DNA of 35,122 bases from Sediminibacterium sp. (GTDB lineage Bacteria > Bacteroidota > Bacteroidia > Chitinophagales > Chitinophagaceae), in the NCBI GenBank assembly GCA_021300455.1, contig JAJTDP010000013.1, forward strand, positions 1 to 35,122, in the 5' to 3' direction. A program made the position numbers and the translations under genes. Numbering within the stretch: position 1 is the stretch's first letter; every line of letters begins with the position of its first letter. Below, one piece after another: positions 24,062 to 33,025 of the stretch. The notes under the pieces were generated by a model, which worked only from the letters and a program-made list of their open reading frames with translations, was not told the DNA's origin and did no database searches.

Positions 24062-24679
24062 TTAATCTGCTTTTTTCTTTTTCCTGAATATAGGAAAACC
24101 CGCACCTGCTCTGATAATGGGTTGTGGTCTTGATTGACCAATTTTATAAGGAGATTGATCGGCGTTCAATAAGTCTATCATGACAGAAAAATAAGACATA
24201 CCATCTGCATTATGCTTACCATAACCAATGCCACCTAGTATACTTGTGGCACCAAAACTAGTACTAGCCCTTTCGCCATTGCTATAGTTATTAGCAGAAG
24301 TCCAAGTTCTATTGTATTCAGGTTGTATTTGAATAAAGAATTGTTCAACAGGCCATACCCTCGTAAATACACCTGCGCCTAATTGAAAGTTTTTAATTTT
24401 TTCATTAGAACCAAATGACATATTAAAAGAAGAGTAATAAATGTTAGCGATAATACCCGCGTCAATGTATTTATTGTAGCTTTTAAGTAGTTCAGGATTA
24501 AGCCCCAATTGAAAAGAGTTATTTCCCCCACCTAGTAATAAACCTCCACCAAACAATATGGGTTTTTCTTCTTTAAATATTTTACTTGTTTGTACAATAT
24601 TTTGAGCCTGGGTTGAATGGCTTATAATTATAATGCTTAGAATAAGAAGGGCACTAAGTAATTTATTGGATCTTATCAT
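24062..24679 (-). CDS. Putative small outer-membrane beta-barrel protein, unknown function
   Basis: I do not recognise this gene beyond its class. The 205-residue product has a signal peptide (MIRSNKLLSALLILSIIIISHSTQAQ), followed by alternating hydrophobic/polar strands rich in Gly, Tyr and Phe. Examples are LFGGGLLLGGGNNSFQLGL, NFQLGAGVFTRVWPV and RAGAGFPIFR. This pattern suggests an eight-stranded outer-membrane barrel. It ends in a cluster of lysines (KKKKAD), unusual for a barrel whose last residue is normally aromatic. It follows the broken glcD-like gene by 34 bases on the same strand and may share its transcript. No function is claimed. Confidence 0.65.
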   Translation of the reverse strand: MIRSNKLLSALLILSIIIISHSTQAQNIVQTSKIFKEEKPILFGGGLLLGGGNNSFQLGLNPELLKSYNKYIDAGIIANIYYSSFNMSFGSNEKIKNFQLGAGVFTRVWPVEQFFIQIQPEYNRTWTSANNYSNGERASTSFGATSILGGIGYGKHNADGMSYFSVMIDLLNADQSPYKIGQSRPQPIIRAGAGFPIFRKKKKAD

Positions 24680-24713
24680 AAGGGAAATAAAAATTTAAAA
24701 AGAACTGCGAATT

Positions 24714-25959
24714 TTATTTTTTTAAATCGAAAATTTTACCAGCATTTAAAATATGATTAGGATCAAATACTTTTTTAATGCCCTTCATTAGTTCCATACT
24801 TATAGGATCAAATACCACTGGCATAAAAGATTTTTGAATTAGTCCAATTCCATGTTCTCCACTTATGGTACCTCCTAGAGATTTTACCAATTCAAAAATT
24901 TTAGTAAGGATGGTTTGTATCTCCTCATTTTCATAACTTTTTTTATACTTAGGATGGTTTATTCTGATATGCAAATTACCATCTCCTGCATGACCATAAG
25001 AAACAACTTTAAATCCATTGTCAAGCGCTAATGCTCTAACTCCTTTAATTAATCGGGGTAGTTCAGCCCTAGGTACTACTGTATCTTCTTCAATTGTATA
25101 ACCTGCTGCTACAGAGGCTTCACTTGCCTTTCTGCGTATTTTCCAAAGTTCATTTTTTTGTTGGGCATCGTCGGCAAAATATAATTCACCCACTTCGAAA
25201 TTCGCTAATACTTCAGCAATGGCTTCCATATCCTTCATCAATACATCAAGGTCATTACCGTCTACTTCAATAATTAAATGTGCTTCTAAGCCTTCCGTAA
25301 TTGGTATGGCCGTGCTTTCGCATAATTTGCTAGCTAATTTAATAGATTCAATTTCCATAAGCTCCATGGCACTTGGTGTAATACCTGCTCTAAATATGGC
25401 ACTCACTGCTTCGCTCGCTTTTTCTACACTATTAAAAGGAGCAAGCATTAATAAATCAAATTTTGGATGTGGAATTAATCTTAAAACAATTTTGGTAACA
25501 ATACCCAAAGTGCCCTCACTGCCTACTATTAACTGCGTTAAATTATAACCAGTTGCATTTTTTAACACATTGGAACCTGTCCATATAATTTCACCAGTAG
25601 GTAAAACTATTTCTAAGTTTAAAACATAATCCTTCACAACACCATATTTCACCGCCTTAGGTCCTCCAGAATTTTCTGATATATTACCACCGATAAAACA
25701 AGATCCTTTACTAGGCACCACCTGTAAGTCCAGTACCTGCACCTCTGGGTGTGACATGAATTAAATGTTGGTTACAAAGTATTAGTAATTTTGAAATTTC
25801 TTCTGCAGTTCTTGGCTTTACGACTACCTGTGGTGCGTAATGCAATTTTTCTGTTTCATCGCTACCGTATTTGGCAAAACTTTCTTCGTCTGTAAAAAAG
25901 TAAGTAGCCCCTACAATTGACTTTATTTCTTCTAATAGGGAAAGGGTAATATTGTTCAT
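24714..25959 (-). pseudogene. Disrupted glcD-like FAD-linked oxidase gene
   Basis: This is a flavin-dependent alpha-hydroxyacid oxidase (glycolate oxidase GlcD or D-lactate dehydrogenase type), broken in two frames. The N-terminal piece (25959 down to a TAG at 25711) encodes 82 residues ending in VTPRGAGTGLTGGA, the start of the FAD-binding PP-loop. The remainder, in another frame from about 25715, resumes with PSKGSCFIGGNISENSGG and continues to a complete FAD-oxidase C-terminal domain (HAGDGNLHIR, GEHGIGLIQKSF). Intact relatives have roughly 50 residues between these points, so a deletion of about 150-160 bases with a frame change has occurred. The gene is therefore predicted inactive. It lies downstream of a deoxynucleoside kinase gene, 29 bases away. 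Confidence 0.88.
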
Positions 25960-25988
25960 ACCAGTAAAATAATTTTAAAACGAGCTAT

Positions 25989-26624
25989 TTAAAAAAGTCC
26001 ATACAACATGCCGTCCACCTTGCTTATAATTTCGCCTAAATCTTCTTCCGATTCGCCGAATTTATTTTTATCGCAGTCGATAATTAATACAGGACCTTCT
26101 TTATAGCCATCTATCCATTTATTATAGTACTCGTTTAATTTTTTTAAATAATCTAAACGAATATTTTCTTCATATTCTCTACCTCTTTTTTGAATTTGGG
26201 AAACCAAGGTAGGTACAGAGGCTTTTAGGTAAATTAATAAGTCTGGAGGTTGTACCATTGTTTTAATAGTACTAAAAAATTTAAAATAGTTGTCAAAATC
26301 TCTTTTGCTCATTAAGCCCATCTCATGCAAGTTGGGAGCAAAAATATTAGCATCTTCATAAATGGTTCTATCTTGAATCACTGTTTCAGTGCCTCTTTGA
26401 ATTTCTAAAATTTGGTTCAAGCGGCCATGTAAAAAATAAATTTGCAAATTAAAACTCCAACGCGTCATGTCGTCATAAAAATCCATCAAGTAGGGGTTGT
26501 GGTCTACATCCTCAAATTGAGGTATCCAACGATAATGCTTGCTTAACATTTCGGTTAAGGTAGTTTTACCTGCTCCAATGTTTCCTGCAACTGCAACGTG
26601 TTTTGGTTTTTTAGCTTTTGCCAT
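25989..26624 (-). CDS. Deoxynucleoside kinase
   Basis: This enzyme phosphorylates deoxynucleosides (often deoxyadenosine or deoxyguanosine) with ATP for nucleotide salvage. The 211-residue protein has a P-loop (GNIGAGKT, residues 14-21) and the substrate-binding segment FEDVDHNPYLMDFYDDMTRWSFNLQIYFLHGRL (38-69). The DRT motif (85-87, IQDRTIYEDANIFA) is equivalent to the family's catalytic/sensor Glu/Asp-Arg-Ser motif, and RGREYEENIRLDYL forms the LID region. Nucleoside specificity cannot be assigned from the sequence. It lies between trpS (61 bases upstream) and the broken glcD-like gene. Confidence 0.92.
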   Translation of the reverse strand: MAKAKKPKHVAVAGNIGAGKTTLTEMLSKHYRWIPQFEDVDHNPYLMDFYDDMTRWSFNLQIYFLHGRLNQILEIQRGTETVIQDRTIYEDANIFAPNLHEMGLMSKRDFDNYFKFFSTIKTMVQPPDLLIYLKASVPTLVSQIQKRGREYEENIRLDYLKKLNEYYNKWIDGYKEGPVLIIDCDKNKFGESEEDLGEIISKVDGMLYGLF

Positions 26625-26685
26625 GGTGTGAAAATATAAAATAGTTGAGTACTATTTGGCTATGTTAATAATTAATTCGTCTTGT

Positions 26686-27696
26686 TTAATAATCCATCCC
26701 AACGGCCTTTCTTACCATCGACAAAGTACCAGAAGCGCTTGCTCTAGCTTTATCTGCTCCCTGTCTAATGATCTTTGTAAGTAAGTCTTTGTTGTTTTGT
26801 AAATCAATTGCCTGATTACGAATAGGTTGAATAAACCTAACCATATCCTCGGCCAATTGCTTTTTCATATCTCCATATCTTATGATACAATTTCCATCAC
26901 TACTATTATTGAAATCATCTTCAAATTTTTGTACTGTATCCTTGTCACTCACCAATTTCATTAAGGTAAATAAGTTCTCAATATAATCGGGCATTACTGA
27001 ATTTGGTGTAAGGGGTCCTTGATCGGTTTTGGCCTTTTTAATTTTATTACGAATAGCCTCATCTTCATCAGCTAAAAACAAAGTGGTGTTCTGATTTTCG
27101 CTCTTACTCATTTTACCATTGCCATCTAAGCCCAATATTTTTACTAGCTCGCTATTATAATTAAAGGCATATGGTAAAGGAAAGGTTTCACCGTATCTGT
27201 AATTAAAACGCTCCGCAAAATTGCGGGCCATTTCTAAATTTTGTTCTTGGTCCTTGCCCACGGGCACTTTCACCGCGCGGTGTATTAATATATCCGCTGC
27301 TTGCAGTACTGGGTAGGTAAGTAGTCCTGCATTTACATTCTCAGGTTGCATCCTTACTTTATCTTTGAAAGAAGTGGTCTTCTCCAATTCTCCTTTATAC
27401 GCCAACATATTTAAATACAAATATAATTCTGCAATTTCTGGAACATCGCTTTGAACATACAAAGACACTTTTTCTGGGTCTAGTCCACAAGCAATATTTT
27501 CAGCTACGACTCTAAGTACACTTTCTTTTAAAGTTTTAGTATCAGGATGTGTGGTTAAGCTATGCCAGTTGGCTACGAAAAAATAACAGTTGTATTCGTC
27601 TTGCATGCGCACATAATTACGCATGGCGCCAAAATAATTGCCCAGGTGCAAGAAGCCTGTAGGCCTAATTCCGCTCAATACAATTTCCTTTTTCAT
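26686..27696 (-). CDS. trpS: Tryptophan--tRNA ligase
   Basis: This is a cytoplasmic class I aminoacyl-tRNA synthetase charging tRNA-Trp. From the ATG at 27696 the protein is 336 residues with the HIGH-like motif HLGN (17-20 in GFLHLGNYFGA) and the KMSKS motif at 195-199 (GNGKMSKSEN). The VPVGKDQEQNLEMAR tryptophanyl-adenylate region (144-158) is also present. A second ATG 14 codons upstream (27738) gives a non-homologous extension; a TATCTTCG box (near the TAnnTTTG consensus) at 27704-27711 lies between the two and supports the shorter form. It is divergent from recG. Confidence 0.95.
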   Translation of the reverse strand: MKKEIVLSGIRPTGFLHLGNYFGAMRNYVRMQDEYNCYFFVANWHSLTTHPDTKTLKESVLRVVAENIACGLDPEKVSLYVQSDVPEIAELYLYLNMLAYKGELEKTTSFKDKVRMQPENVNAGLLTYPVLQAADILIHRAVKVPVGKDQEQNLEMARNFAERFNYRYGETFPLPYAFNYNSELVKILGLDGNGKMSKSENQNTTLFLADEDEAIRNKIKKAKTDQGPLTPNSVMPDYIENLFTLMKLVSDKDTVQKFEDDFNNSSDGNCIIRYGDMKKQLAEDMVRFIQPIRNQAIDLQNNKDLLTKIIRQGADKARASASGTLSMVRKAVGMDY

Positions 27697-27703
27697 AGAA
27701 CTG

Positions 27704-27711
27704 CGAAGATA
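27704..27711 (-). promoter_or_regulatory. -7-like box of trpS
   Basis: On the minus strand it reads TATCTTCG, one base off TAnnTTTG, ending eight bases before the trpS ATG at 27696. It favours that start over the ATG at 27738. No -33 element was identified. Confidence 0.35.
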
Positions 27712-27777
27712 ATGAATCAGGAACCCATTTTTTGCCATCTTTTTGGGATATTTGTACAGAATTTAAAAATAGTCAGT

Positions 27778-29880
27778 TTGTCAACAGCTTCTCTTTTATC
27801 TAGCCCCATTGAATACCTAAAAGGGGTGGGCCCTCTAAGGGCCGATATGCTTAAAAAAGAGCTGAGTTTATTCACTTTTAACGACCTGCTCCATCATTTT
27901 CCGCATCGCCATATTGATAAAACCAAGGTAGGTACGATTGCCTCCATCACCCCTGATATGGATTTTATTCAAATAAAAGGGGTCTTGCAAGGCATTGACA
28001 TTATTGGAGTAAAAAGGTCGAAACGCTTGGTCACTCAATTGAAGGACGAGACAGGTACTATTGAACTGGCCTGGTTTCAAGGAATTACTTGGGTGCAGAA
28101 AAATATAATTGAGGGTCAAGCTTACTTAGTATTTGGAAGGGTTAGTTTTTTTAATGGTAAGGCACAAATGGTGCATCCTGAAATTGAACCCTATGTGGCA
28201 AGTACCATGTCGCAAAAATCTTTACTAGAACCAGTGTATTCCACTACTGAAAAACTAAAGGCGCGTGGGCTTAATGCCAAACAAATTGGAAAACTCACAC
28301 AAACTTTATTTCAACAAATAAGTGATAGAGATGTTCCTGAAAATTTACCCAGTCATTTATTAGAAAACAGAATGGGTAGATGGGAGGCCTATAGACAAAT
28401 ACATTTTCCCACATCCGGGGCGCATTATAAAGAAGCCGTAGACCGACTAATTTTTGAAGAATTATTTATGGCCCAAGTAAGACTTAATTTAATAAAAATT
28501 GATAGACATAAAAATAGCAAGGGTCTATTATTTGAAAAAGTAGGCGACTATTTTAATACTTTTTATAATAAACATTTACCTTTTGAATTAACGGGTGCAC
28601 AAAAAAGAGTGATCAAAGAAATTAGACAGGATGTAGGCAAGGGTTATCAAATGAACAGACTCTTGCAAGGCGATGTAGGTAGTGGAAAAACCATGATTGC
28701 ATTACTTGCTATGTTAATTGCCGCCGATAATGGTTTTCAAAGTTGTTTAATGGCGCCTACCGAAATTTTAGCTTCTCAGCATTATGAAAGTTTATCAGCA
28801 TTATTAAAAGATATGCCCATTGAAATTGCTTTATTAAAGGGTAGTACAAAAATTGGAGAGCGAAGAAGAATATTGAAAGGATTATTAGAAGACGATATAC
28901 ATTTTGTAGTGGGTACCCACGCCATTATTGAAGATGTGGTGCAGTTTAAAAATTTAGGTTTAGCAGTCATTGATGAGCAGCACCGATTTGGCGTAGCGCA
29001 AAGAGCAAAACTTTGGAAAAAATCGTCTATACCTCCGCATGTATTAGTAATGACAGCAACGCCTATTCCAAGAACTTTAGCCATGACTGCTTTTGGTGAC
29101 TTAGATTATAGTGTGATGGATGAACTACCGCCGGGCAGACAACCTATTAAAACAGTACACCGTTATGAAACTTCAAGAGCCAGTGTAATGGACTTTGTTA
29201 AAACAGAAATTATAAAAGGAAGACAGGCTTATTATGTATATCCCTTAATTGAAGAAAGTGAAAAATTAAGTTTTGAAGATTTAATGCAGGGCTATGAACA
29301 AGTGAAAAGTTATTTTCCTGAACCTACTTATAAAATTAGTATGGTGCACGGAAGACAAAGCAGTGTAGAAAAAGATACTAATATGCACCGATTTAAAACG
29401 GGTGATACACAAATATTAGTGGGTACTACTGTGATTGAAGTAGGGGTAAATGTGCCCAATGCATCGGTGATGGTGATAGAGAGTGCAGAAAAATTTGGCT
29501 TATCACAATTGCATCAATTAAGAGGCAGGGTGGGTAGAGGAAAAGAACAGAGTTATTGTATTTTATTAAGTAGTGTGAAAGCAGGTAGAGAAGCCAAGGA
29601 AAGATTAAAAATAATGTGCAATACCAACGATGGTTTTTTAATTGCCGAAAAAGATTTAGAATTAAGAGGCCCTGGAGATATTGATGGAACAAGACAAAGC
29701 GGAGCTTTGAACTTTAAATTGGCTAATATTATAAACGATAAAATAGCATTAGAAGAAGCAAGAGTAGCGGCTTTCACGCTATGTGAAAAGGATCCAACGC
29801 TTCAATTGCCTGAAAATGCAATGATTAGACGTTTTTTAATTAGTCAAAAAAGTAAAATTGGCTGGGGTAAGATCGCCTAA
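27778..29880 (+). CDS. recG: ATP-dependent DNA helicase RecG
   Basis: RecG is a superfamily 2 helicase that remodels stalled replication forks and branch-migrates Holliday junctions. The protein starts with the helix-hairpin-like SSPIEYLKGVGPLRADMLKKELSLFTFNDLLHHFPHR. An OB/wedge domain follows, then Walker A (GDVGSGKT, ~298-305), the DEQH box (~399-402), TATPIPRT (motif III) and the RecG C-terminal region GRVGRGKEQSYC. The TTG at 27778 gives 700 residues, close to the family length, and begins downstream of a GATATTTG box (27747-27754). An ATG at 27712 would add 22 unrelated residues. The true start needs confirmation. It is divergent from trpS. Confidence 0.93.
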   Translation: MSTASLLSSPIEYLKGVGPLRADMLKKELSLFTFNDLLHHFPHRHIDKTKVGTIASITPDMDFIQIKGVLQGIDIIGVKRSKRLVTQLKDETGTIELAWFQGITWVQKNIIEGQAYLVFGRVSFFNGKAQMVHPEIEPYVASTMSQKSLLEPVYSTTEKLKARGLNAKQIGKLTQTLFQQISDRDVPENLPSHLLENRMGRWEAYRQIHFPTSGAHYKEAVDRLIFEELFMAQVRLNLIKIDRHKNSKGLLFEKVGDYFNTFYNKHLPFELTGAQKRVIKEIRQDVGKGYQMNRLLQGDVGSGKTMIALLAMLIAADNGFQSCLMAPTEILASQHYESLSALLKDMPIEIALLKGSTKIGERRRILKGLLEDDIHFVVGTHAIIEDVVQFKNLGLAVIDEQHRFGVAQRAKLWKKSSIPPHVLVMTATPIPRTLAMTAFGDLDYSVMDELPPGRQPIKTVHRYETSRASVMDFVKTEIIKGRQAYYVYPLIEESEKLSFEDLMQGYEQVKSYFPEPTYKISMVHGRQSSVEKDTNMHRFKTGDTQILVGTTVIEVGVNVPNASVMVIESAEKFGLSQLHQLRGRVGRGKEQSYCILLSSVKAGREAKERLKIMCNTNDGFLIAEKDLELRGPGDIDGTRQSGALNFKLANIINDKIALEEARVAAFTLCEKDPTLQLPENAMIRRFLISQKSKIGWGKIA

Positions 29881-29931
29881 AGGATTCATTTTTTAATTAA
29901 CTTGCCCTTAGTTATCAATAAAGTTTTTATT

Positions 29932-31239
29932 ATGAAATATACACCTTTAGACCCTCAAATATTTACTCAAAATAGAAAGCGTTTTGTATCCAAAATGCAA
30001 AAAAACAGTATTGCTATTTTTGTAAGTAATGATGAATATCCTTTGAATGGAGATGCCTTACATGACTTTAAACAAAATACTGAATTATATTGGTTATCAG
30101 GTATTGAACAAGAGGGTTCCATGGTTATTTTATTTCCAGACAACCCCGATCCAAAATATAGAGAAGTATTAGTACTAGTAAGACCACAGGAGTTAAAAGA
30201 AATTTGGGATGGCAAAAGATTAAGAGCCAATGAAGCCAAAACTATTTCTGGTATTAAAACAATTGTATGGGTAGACGTTTTAGATGGGATCTTGCAACAA
30301 TGGGTGCATTTAGCGGATTCCATTTATTTAGACTCAAATGAAAACGATCGAAAAAATAATTTATTAAGAACCAGTGAATACCGTTTTATTGATGAAATGA
30401 AAGCAAGGTATCCACTACATAATTTTTGCAGAGCCGCTACTATTATGAAAGAATTGCGTGCAGTGAAAACAAAGGAAGAAGTGCAGGTGATTCAGAAAGC
30501 CATTGATATTACTGAAGTAGCGTTTAGAAGATTATTACAATTCATTCAACCAGGTGTGAAGGAATATGAAATTGAAGCAGAAATTTATCATTCTTTTTTA
30601 TCTCAACGCGCCACTGGAGTCGCTTACCATAGTATTATAGCGAGTGGTGATAATGCAAGAACCTTACATTATACTAGCAATAATAATGTATGTAAGGACG
30701 GTGAATTAATCTTGATGGATTTTGGTGCTGAGTATGGTGGCTACTGCGCCGACTTAACTAGAACCGTTCCTGTCAATGGTAAATTTACTAAAAGACAAAA
30801 AGAAGTATACAATGCTTGTTTGCATTTACATGATTATGCAAAGTCTATTTTAAAACCAGGTATTAGTATTTTAAATTATACCGATAAAGTGGGAGAAGAG
30901 GCGAGTAAGCAATTTTTAAAAATTGGTTTGCTTAGTAAATCAGATATTAAAAATGAAGATGCTGAAAACAGAGCCTATAGAAAATATTTATACCATGGTA
31001 TATCGCATCATTTAGGATTAGATGTGCATGACTTAGGTACCAGAACAGCGCCTATTACAGCAGGTATGGTATTTACGGTTGAACCAGGTATTTATATCAA
31101 AGAAGAAAAAATGGGTGTGCGTATTGAAAATAATTTTTGGATTACCAAAACAGGTAACCAGGATTTAATGAAAAACATACCTATCAAAGCAGAAGAAATT
31201 GAAGCCTTGATGCGAAGAGTTAAAAGCAGTAAAAAATAA
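29932..31239 (+). CDS. Xaa-Pro aminopeptidase (aminopeptidase P family)
   Basis: This is a dimetal peptidase removing an N-terminal residue next to proline. From the ATG at 29932 the protein has 435 residues: an N-terminal aminopeptidase-P domain (to ~170) and a pita-bread catalytic domain. The expected metal ligands are present: D263 and D274 (LMDFGAEYGGYCADLTRT), H359 (GISHHLGLDVHD), E384 (VEPGIY) and E399 (RIENNFW). A TTG 30 bases upstream is a poorer start. It begins 52 bases after recG and ends two bases before pssA, so it is likely in one operon with the genes that follow. It lacks a signal peptide, so is cytoplasmic. Confidence 0.93.
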   Translation: MKYTPLDPQIFTQNRKRFVSKMQKNSIAIFVSNDEYPLNGDALHDFKQNTELYWLSGIEQEGSMVILFPDNPDPKYREVLVLVRPQELKEIWDGKRLRANEAKTISGIKTIVWVDVLDGILQQWVHLADSIYLDSNENDRKNNLLRTSEYRFIDEMKARYPLHNFCRAATIMKELRAVKTKEEVQVIQKAIDITEVAFRRLLQFIQPGVKEYEIEAEIYHSFLSQRATGVAYHSIIASGDNARTLHYTSNNNVCKDGELILMDFGAEYGGYCADLTRTVPVNGKFTKRQKEVYNACLHLHDYAKSILKPGISILNYTDKVGEEASKQFLKIGLLSKSDIKNEDAENRAYRKYLYHGISHHLGLDVHDLGTRTAPITAGMVFTVEPGIYIKEEKMGVRIENNFWITKTGNQDLMKNIPIKAEEIEALMRRVKSSKK

Positions 31240-31241
31240 AA

Positions 31242-32012
31242 ATGAAAAAACAGATTCCTAATTTAATTACACTGCTTAATTTATTTTTTGGCTGCCTGGC
31301 TATTTTGGTTAGTTTTCAATCGGGCACCATGGCCACATTGGATGAAACAGGGGATATGATCATTGAAATTCCCGAACAAATTTATTATGCCAGTATGTTT
31401 ATTGGACTTGCAGCACTGGTTGATTTTTTTGATGGTTTTGTAGCTCGTTTATTAAAAGTAAATTCAGAATTAGGCAAGCAACTCGATTCACTTGCAGATG
31501 TAGTAAGTTTTGGTGTAGCGCCCTCTTTTATTGTTTTTCAATTTTTAAGACTATCTCTTGCTACCGATATCAATGCCTTATCACATACTACAGTTATGAT
31601 GGTGCCTGCTTTTATTATTGCCTTAGCGGGCGCCTACCGTTTAGCTAAATTCAATATCGATCCAGACCAAGCCACTTATTTTAAAGGGGTGCCTATTCCC
31701 ATGATTGGTATTTTAACGGCAGCCTTTCCCTTAGTGTATTGGCAGTCTCAAACTACCATTTTTTCAAAATTATTATTGAACCCTTCATTTTGGTATATCT
31801 ATATTATTGTAGTTTCTTATTTAATGGTGTTGGATAGACCCATGCTTGCTTTGAAGAGTTTTAGCGGAAAGAAGAAATTAATACTACCCTTAGCCTTAGT
31901 GGCAGTAGAAACCATTATTTCTGCCTACTTTTTTAAATGGATGGCCATCCCATTTGGCTTTATTGGCTATTGCTTAGTATCTTTGATTTACAGAAAAACA
32001 ATCACTCAATAA
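31242..32012 (+). CDS. pssA: CDP-diacylglycerol--serine O-phosphatidyltransferase
   Basis: This integral membrane enzyme makes phosphatidylserine, the precursor of phosphatidylethanolamine, from CDP-diacylglycerol and serine. The 256-residue protein has several hydrophobic helices. It carries a perfect CDP-alcohol phosphotransferase motif, D-G-x2-A-R-x8-G-x3-D-x3-D, at residues 64-86. The surrounding sequence (PNLITLLNLFFGCLAI, DVVSFGVAPSFIVF) is that of the type II serine enzymes. Distinguishing it from a phosphatidylglycerophosphate synthase rests on overall similarity, not a unique residue. It starts two bases after the aminopeptidase stop and is followed 7 bases later by purS. Confidence 0.9.
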   Translation: MKKQIPNLITLLNLFFGCLAILVSFQSGTMATLDETGDMIIEIPEQIYYASMFIGLAALVDFFDGFVARLLKVNSELGKQLDSLADVVSFGVAPSFIVFQFLRLSLATDINALSHTTVMMVPAFIIALAGAYRLAKFNIDPDQATYFKGVPIPMIGILTAAFPLVYWQSQTTIFSKLLLNPSFWYIYIIVVSYLMVLDRPMLALKSFSGKKKLILPLALVAVETIISAYFFKWMAIPFGFIGYCLVSLIYRKTITQ

Positions 32013-32019
32013 AATTCGT

Positions 32020-32271
32020 ATGACATTTCAAGTTCAAATTAAAGTAATGCCTTTGAAAGATTTATTAGATCCTCAAGGAAAGGCAGTTTTAGGGGGCCTA
32101 CATAATTTAGGTATGACAGGTGTAAAAGATGTAAGAGTAGGTAAACATATTACATTACAAATTGAAGCAGCCAACGAAGCAGCCGCTAAAGAAATTGCAG
32201 AAACAGCAAGTAAGCAATTATTAGCCAATGCAGTGATGGAATATTTTGAAATTGAGGTGCTTAAGGCTTAG
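32020..32271 (+). CDS. purS: Phosphoribosylformylglycinamidine synthase subunit PurS
   Basis: PurS is the small bridging subunit of the three-part PurS/PurL/PurQ enzyme that converts FGAR to FGAM in purine synthesis. The 83-residue protein has the typical alpha/beta pattern: FQVQIKVMPLKDLLDPQGKAV, then LGMTGVKDVRVGKHITLQIE, and the helical NAVMEYFEIEV end. Its presence implies a short PurL with separate PurQ elsewhere in the genome, unlike the single long PurL of many other bacteria; neither is in this window. It is tightly packed between pssA (7 bases) and rsmI (29 bases). Small size lowers confidence only slightly. Confidence 0.9.
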   Translation: MTFQVQIKVMPLKDLLDPQGKAVLGGLHNLGMTGVKDVRVGKHITLQIEAANEAAAKEIAETASKQLLANAVMEYFEIEVLKA

Positions 32272-32300
32272 ATTCTTTTAATTCATTTTTAATTATTTCC

Positions 32301-32966
32301 ATGCTATATATTGTTCCTACACCTATTGGAAATTTAAAAGATTTTACTTTCAGGGCCATTGAAGTGCTTCAAGAAGTAGATTTTATCTTGTGTGAGGACA
32401 CACGTACTTCCTCTAAGTTATTACAGCATTATAAAATTCATAAGCCACTTACGCCTTATCATCAACACAATGAGCATAAGGTAGTGGATCATTTAGTACA
32501 ACAATTGCAAGCAGGTAAAAATATTGCCTTAATTACCGATGCTGGCACACCTGGTATTTCCGATCCAGCCTTTTTATTAGTACGCGCTTGTAAAGCAGCT
32601 GGGGTTGCCATCACAAGTTTACCGGGCGCTACTGCCTTTGTACCAGCACTAGTAAATAGTGGTTTGCCTGCCACTCGTTTTATATTTGAAGGTTTTATTC
32701 CTTTAAAAAAAGGTAGAAAAACTTTAATGGAATCCTTGGCAAACGAAGAGCGTACCATGATATTTTATGAAAGCCCTATGCGCTTAGTAAAAACATTAGA
32801 ATTATTCGCCACTCATTTTGGAGCCGATAGACAAGCTTCTGTAAGTAGAGAACTTACCAAAATTTACGAAGAAAACATTTCGGACTCTTTAGCCAACTTA
32901 ATTACCCATTTCTCTTCCAAGCAAGTGAAGGGAGAAATTGTGATTGTGGTAGAGGGGAAACCATAG
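32301..32966 (+). CDS. rsmI: 16S rRNA (cytidine-1402-2'-O)-methyltransferase
   Basis: RsmI methylates the ribose of C1402 in the decoding centre of 16S rRNA. The 221-residue protein has the tetrapyrrole-methylase-like fold. It starts LYIVPTPIGNLKDFTFRAIEVL, with the VDFILCEDTRTSSKLLQHY segment (~residues 30-48). The SAM-region motif ITDAGTPGISDPAFLLV (~79-95) and FIFEGFIPLKKGRK (~132-145) follow. The protein ends shortly after GEIVIVVEG and lacks the extra C-terminal domain of E. coli RsmI (286 residues), a truncation common in Bacteroidota as I recall. It is likely the last gene of the operon beginning with the aminopeptidase. Confidence 0.93.
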   Translation: MLYIVPTPIGNLKDFTFRAIEVLQEVDFILCEDTRTSSKLLQHYKIHKPLTPYHQHNEHKVVDHLVQQLQAGKNIALITDAGTPGISDPAFLLVRACKAAGVAITSLPGATAFVPALVNSGLPATRFIFEGFIPLKKGRKTLMESLANEERTMIFYESPMRLVKTLELFATHFGADRQASVSRELTKIYEENISDSLANLITHFSSKQVKGEIVIVVEGKP

Positions 32967-33002
32967 AAAAGTGATTTCCATTTTATATCCCCGTACTCAT
33001 AT

Positions 33003-33025
33003 TTAATTAGACTTTTTCTAATTAA
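33003..33025. repeat. 8-bp inverted repeat in AT-rich rsmI-peptidase gap
   Basis: TTAATTAG (33003-33010) and CTAATTAA (33018-33025) are exact reverse complements around a 7-base loop. A near copy of the same motif (TTAAATTAG) follows at about 33030-33038. The whole 89-base gap is very AT-rich. It could be a weak end of transcription for rsmI or an operator for the peptidase gene; neither is shown. Confidence 0.45.

Noticed and set aside
25711-25959. Programmed frameshift instead of gene decay in the glcD-like gene
   Set aside because: About 50 conserved residues of the FAD-binding domain are missing at the junction, which a ribosomal frameshift cannot restore, and there is no slippery heptamer at the stop.
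27562-27777. Long N-terminal extension of recG
   Set aside because: The extension is antisense to the trpS start region and has no similarity to RecG; a later start gives the normal length.
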